Position numbers and translations under genes: made by a program. Shown one piece after another: positions 5,178-5,522 of a DNA stretch of 5,522 bases. The notes under the pieces were generated by a model, which worked only from the letters and a program-made list of their open reading frames with translations, was not told the origin of the DNA and did no database searches. Source of the DNA: Arthrobacter sp. Its GTDB lineage: Bacteria > Actinomycetota > Actinomycetes > Actinomycetales > Micrococcaceae. The stretch covers positions 5,186 to 10,707 of the forward strand of contig JAGLBH010000045.1 of the NCBI GenBank assembly GCA_018260285.1. The letters run 5' to 3'. The stretch's first letter is position 1. Each line of letters starts with the position of its first letter.

Positions 5178-5522
5178 CCCTTCGACCCGGACTGGATCCA
5201 CGCCTCGACGTCGTCGGCGGTGCGCGGAAGCGCAGCCGAGAGGTTGACGGGGCCGGTGGCCGTCATGAGGATGTCGTCCTCGATGCGCACGCCGATGCCC
5301 CGGTACTCCTCGGGCACCGCGAGGTCGTCCGACTTGAAGTAGAGGCCCGGCTCGATCGTGAAGCACATGCCCTCGGCCAGCTCCGCGTCGAGGTAGAGCT
5401 CCCGCTTGGCCAGCGCGCAGTCGTGCACGTCGAGACCCAGGTGGTGGCTCGTGCCGTGGGGCATCCAGCGGCGGTGCTGCTGGCCCTCGGGGGAGAGGGC
5501 CTCGTCGAGCGTGACGGGGAGC
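5174..5522 (-). CDS. pepP: Aminopeptidase P (Xaa-Pro aminopeptidase, M24 family), C-terminal part
   Basis: The frame is open to the right edge, so only the final 115 residues are seen and the start is outside the window. They contain the C-terminal half of a pita-bread M24 metallopeptidase active site: HGTSHHLGLDVHDCA with the metal-ligand and substrate-binding histidines, GMCFTIEPGLY with a metal-ligand Glu, and GIGVRIEDDILMTATGPVNLS with the bridging Glu. The two Asp ligands would lie upstream. Family members remove an N-terminal residue preceding proline using two divalent metal ions (usually Mn2+) in the cytoplasm. HHLGLDVHD is closer to aminopeptidase P than to methionine aminopeptidase or prolidase. 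It converges on the stress-type membrane protein gene, sharing the CTAG stop region. Confidence 0.93.
   Translation of the reverse strand, partial: LPVTLDEALSPEGQQHRRWMPHGTSHHLGLDVHDCALAKRELYLDAELAEGMCFTIEPGLYFKSDDLAVPEEYRGIGVRIEDDILMTATGPVNLSAALPRTADDVEAWIQSGSKG

Noticed and set aside
4905..5366. Minus-strand 153-residue open frame over the stress protein and aminopeptidase genes
   Set aside because: It is antisense to one real gene and out of frame with the other; the composition is shadow-like.

Overview
The window is high-GC, densely packed bacterial DNA. It is gene-dense, uses several GTG starts, has 4-base gene overlaps and carries TANNNT -10 boxes placed just before start codons. This points to an actinobacterium, and the gene order (O-methyltransferase, tatB, mrp, DUF1003 gene, MgtE-N/CBS gene, small stress-type membrane protein, plus a DUF3117 gene nearby) resembles the Rv1211-Rv1234 region of Mycobacterium tuberculosis as I remember it. 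Micrococcales is my best guess; genus cannot be set from this stretch. It is ordinary conserved chromosome: I see no mobile element, CRISPR array, tRNA or rRNA.

Layout. Left end (2-136, +): the C-terminus of an unrecognised membrane protein. 137-294: a non-coding gap with a striking dyad centred on AATTCGCGAATT, leading to a 56-residue DUF3117 protein (295-465, +) that ends in a clear intrinsic terminator (479-508). 573-1211 (-): a class I O-methyltransferase. Its upstream gap is shared with tatB (1288-1686, +), which appears to be transcribed as a leaderless mRNA and has a 9-base inverted repeat around its promoter. tatB runs tail to tail into a three-gene minus-strand operon: MgtE-N/CBS protein (3387-4643), DUF1003 membrane protein (2809-3390) and Mrp/ApbC-type P-loop ATPase (1702-2802). 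Divergent from that operon across a 51-base AT-rich gap is a two-TM general-stress-protein-like gene (4695-5177, +). Its stop codon overlaps the stop of a convergent, truncated aminopeptidase P gene (5174-5522, -).

How they fit together. DUF3117, TatB (protein export), Mrp (Fe-S carrier type ATPase) and aminopeptidase P are housekeeping functions. The least understood part is the coupled pair of a soluble PRC-barrel-like/MgtE-N/CBS protein, which lacks the MgtE transport domain, with a two-TM DUF1003 protein, flanked by the divergent stress-type membrane protein. A metal- or nucleotide-sensing membrane complex is a reasonable but untested guess. Other oddities are an Mrp without the CxxC cluster motif, a methyltransferase with His-His where the Asp-Asn metal pair is expected, a TatB with Gly-Asp in place of the Gly-Pro hinge, and absence of sigE/rseA between the methyltransferase and tatB.
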